Origin: Acanthaster planci
Taxonomy: Eukaryota; Echinodermata; Asteroidea; Valvatida; Acanthasteridae
Reading direction: 5' to 3'
Length of the DNA: 64,000 nucleotides
Assembly (NCBI RefSeq): GCF_001949145.1
Contig: NW_019091366.1
Span: forward strand, 2,083,146-2,147,145
Made by a program: the position numbers and the translations under genes. The notes beneath the pieces are model-generated. The model was not told where the DNA came from and did no database searches. It worked only from the letters and a program-made list of their open reading frames with translations. Shown here in pieces: positions 62,910-64,000 of the stretch (within the stretch, counting starts at the first letter, position 1; each line of letters begins with the position of its first letter).

Positions 62910-64000
62910 AAAGAACAAACGTCTCAGGTTTTGAAATGAGGTCTTTGAGAAATTTCAAGACAGTGTGCGCAATGTGATTTGCTCAGTTGTAAATGGGTGT
63001 CGTATTTGCCTTTCACCACTGTGACCTCGTCTGCGACTGTGGTTTTTTTTCTTTATTAGCAAAGATTGGAATTAAATGCATAAAACGATGTCACACAGTA
63101 TTAAACAAAATAACAAGAAAATTAAAATGCCTCTTCGATAACTGTAAGCATTATTTATTATAATTGAATTTGACGAATTGATCCTTTTACAACTTTCTCC
63201 AAAAATCATTAGTTTCTGTGGAACTAGAAAATAGCTTCCATGTATTTTGATCAAACTATTTAATGAAAGAGGACATTAGATAAGGAAGTCATTGTAATTT
63301 TCTATTTGTCTCCATGGGGCAACTCGAAATCAAACTGCTAACTTTGTATGCGTTTTATTGCAAATCAAATTTGGTAAAATGCTAGTAGATGTATCTGCTT
63401 CAGACTGGGCATTTTCAACAATCTGAAAAATCTTTTTTGCACTTTCTATGTAAAAAGCCATGATCTGATCTGATCAGGAAAAAGTTTATGAAAGATGGAA
63501 ACTGCTCATTAGCATCTTAATGTTGATTTCAATTTGAACGTTCTTTTAAAATGCAGATTTACTACTATTCTAGTTTAAAGGTGTCCAATTGGCCGGTTTT
63601 TGTGATCCAGAAATTGGAAGATGTCAAGTTTTTATGAATCCTTTGATGGCCCTTGAACCGGTGCTGAAATTAGAAAGTGAAGATGAAGTGCATTATGGGA
63701 GATTTAAATCTATATATTTTTTCATTGTATTAATGATTGATATGTTATTGTCCTATGGTCATGAGTTGTTCGTGTAAGGTTTGTGTAATACCATCTTTTA
63801 TGGTTTGGACGTGGTATCTTCACAATATTTTTGTGTAAATTCACCATTTTAGGGTGTTGTTTGTTTTTGTACGGAAAATGATGACGTCCTGTGATGTGCC
63901 GTTTAGTAAGTGTGTACTAATGAAGAGGATTATCTCGCCGAGGCTGCATGTTTTAATTGATTGGACAACTGTGATTAAAGTGGCATGTTTTTTTGGGGGG
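62910..64000 (+). other. 3' UTR and flank of the protrudin-like gene
   Basis: AT-rich sequence follows the stop codon. ATTAAA occurs at about 63071-63076 and again near 63974, close to the window end. Either could serve as a poly(A) signal. No further exon is supported. Confidence 0.45.

Noticed and set aside
1-64000. CRISPR arrays, operons, phage or bacterial defence systems
   Set aside because: Interrupted genes with spliceosomal introns and a eukaryotic tRNA exclude a prokaryotic source; the direct repeats are minisatellites without spacers.

Overview
The window is nuclear DNA from an animal, most likely a marine invertebrate. It has interrupted genes with GT-AG introns, long AT-rich gene-poor stretches, a eukaryotic tRNA-Ala gene, and a dispersed palindrome (TACATGTA) that is very common in its first 40 kb. 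The two recognisable protein genes, ARMH3 and ZFYVE27 (protrudin), are animal genes. I cannot fix the phylum from the sequence alone.

Layout. Positions 1-41,000 are gene-poor. The only well-supported coding block is one 1.37-kb minus-strand exon (7113-8484) that encodes the start of a Ser/Pro-rich protein I do not recognise. The rest holds minisatellites (2515-2737, 11781-12010), inverted repeats and hairpins (19587-19664, 25246-25281, 27929-28051), a palindrome cluster (32650-33229) and very many ACATGT/TACCGGTA palindromes. Around 41.0-41.5 kb there are two weakly supported minus-strand exons. A decayed tRNA-Ala copy (41772-41843) lies 1.8 kb before an intact tRNA-Ala(CGC) gene (43595-43666). 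From 44 to 48 kb there is a 22-bp minisatellite and no convincing gene.

The last 16 kb hold two genes placed head to head. ARMH3 (minus, 58099 back to 48030) was reconstructed completely: 26 coding exons, all GT-AG, phases consistent, 687 residues. ZFYVE27/protrudin-like (plus, 59773-62909) has 8 coding exons and 444 residues, with an N-terminal membrane region, a hydrophobic hairpin and a C-terminal eight-cysteine FYVE-type zinc finger. The start codons are about 1.7 kb apart, so a shared promoter region is likely.

How they work together. In vertebrates ARMH3 is a Golgi partner of PI4KB and GBF1, supporting PI4P, and protrudin is an ER protein acting at contact sites and in Rab11/kinesin-dependent endosome traffic. 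Both belong to phosphoinositide and membrane-traffic biology. Both human genes are on 10q24, so the close pairing here may be an older linkage. No exotic new system was found. The most unusual signals are the palindrome-rich compositional domain that ends near 40.3 kb, a possible FYVE-less read-through isoform of the protrudin gene, and MITE-like elements with CCCTAAC termini.
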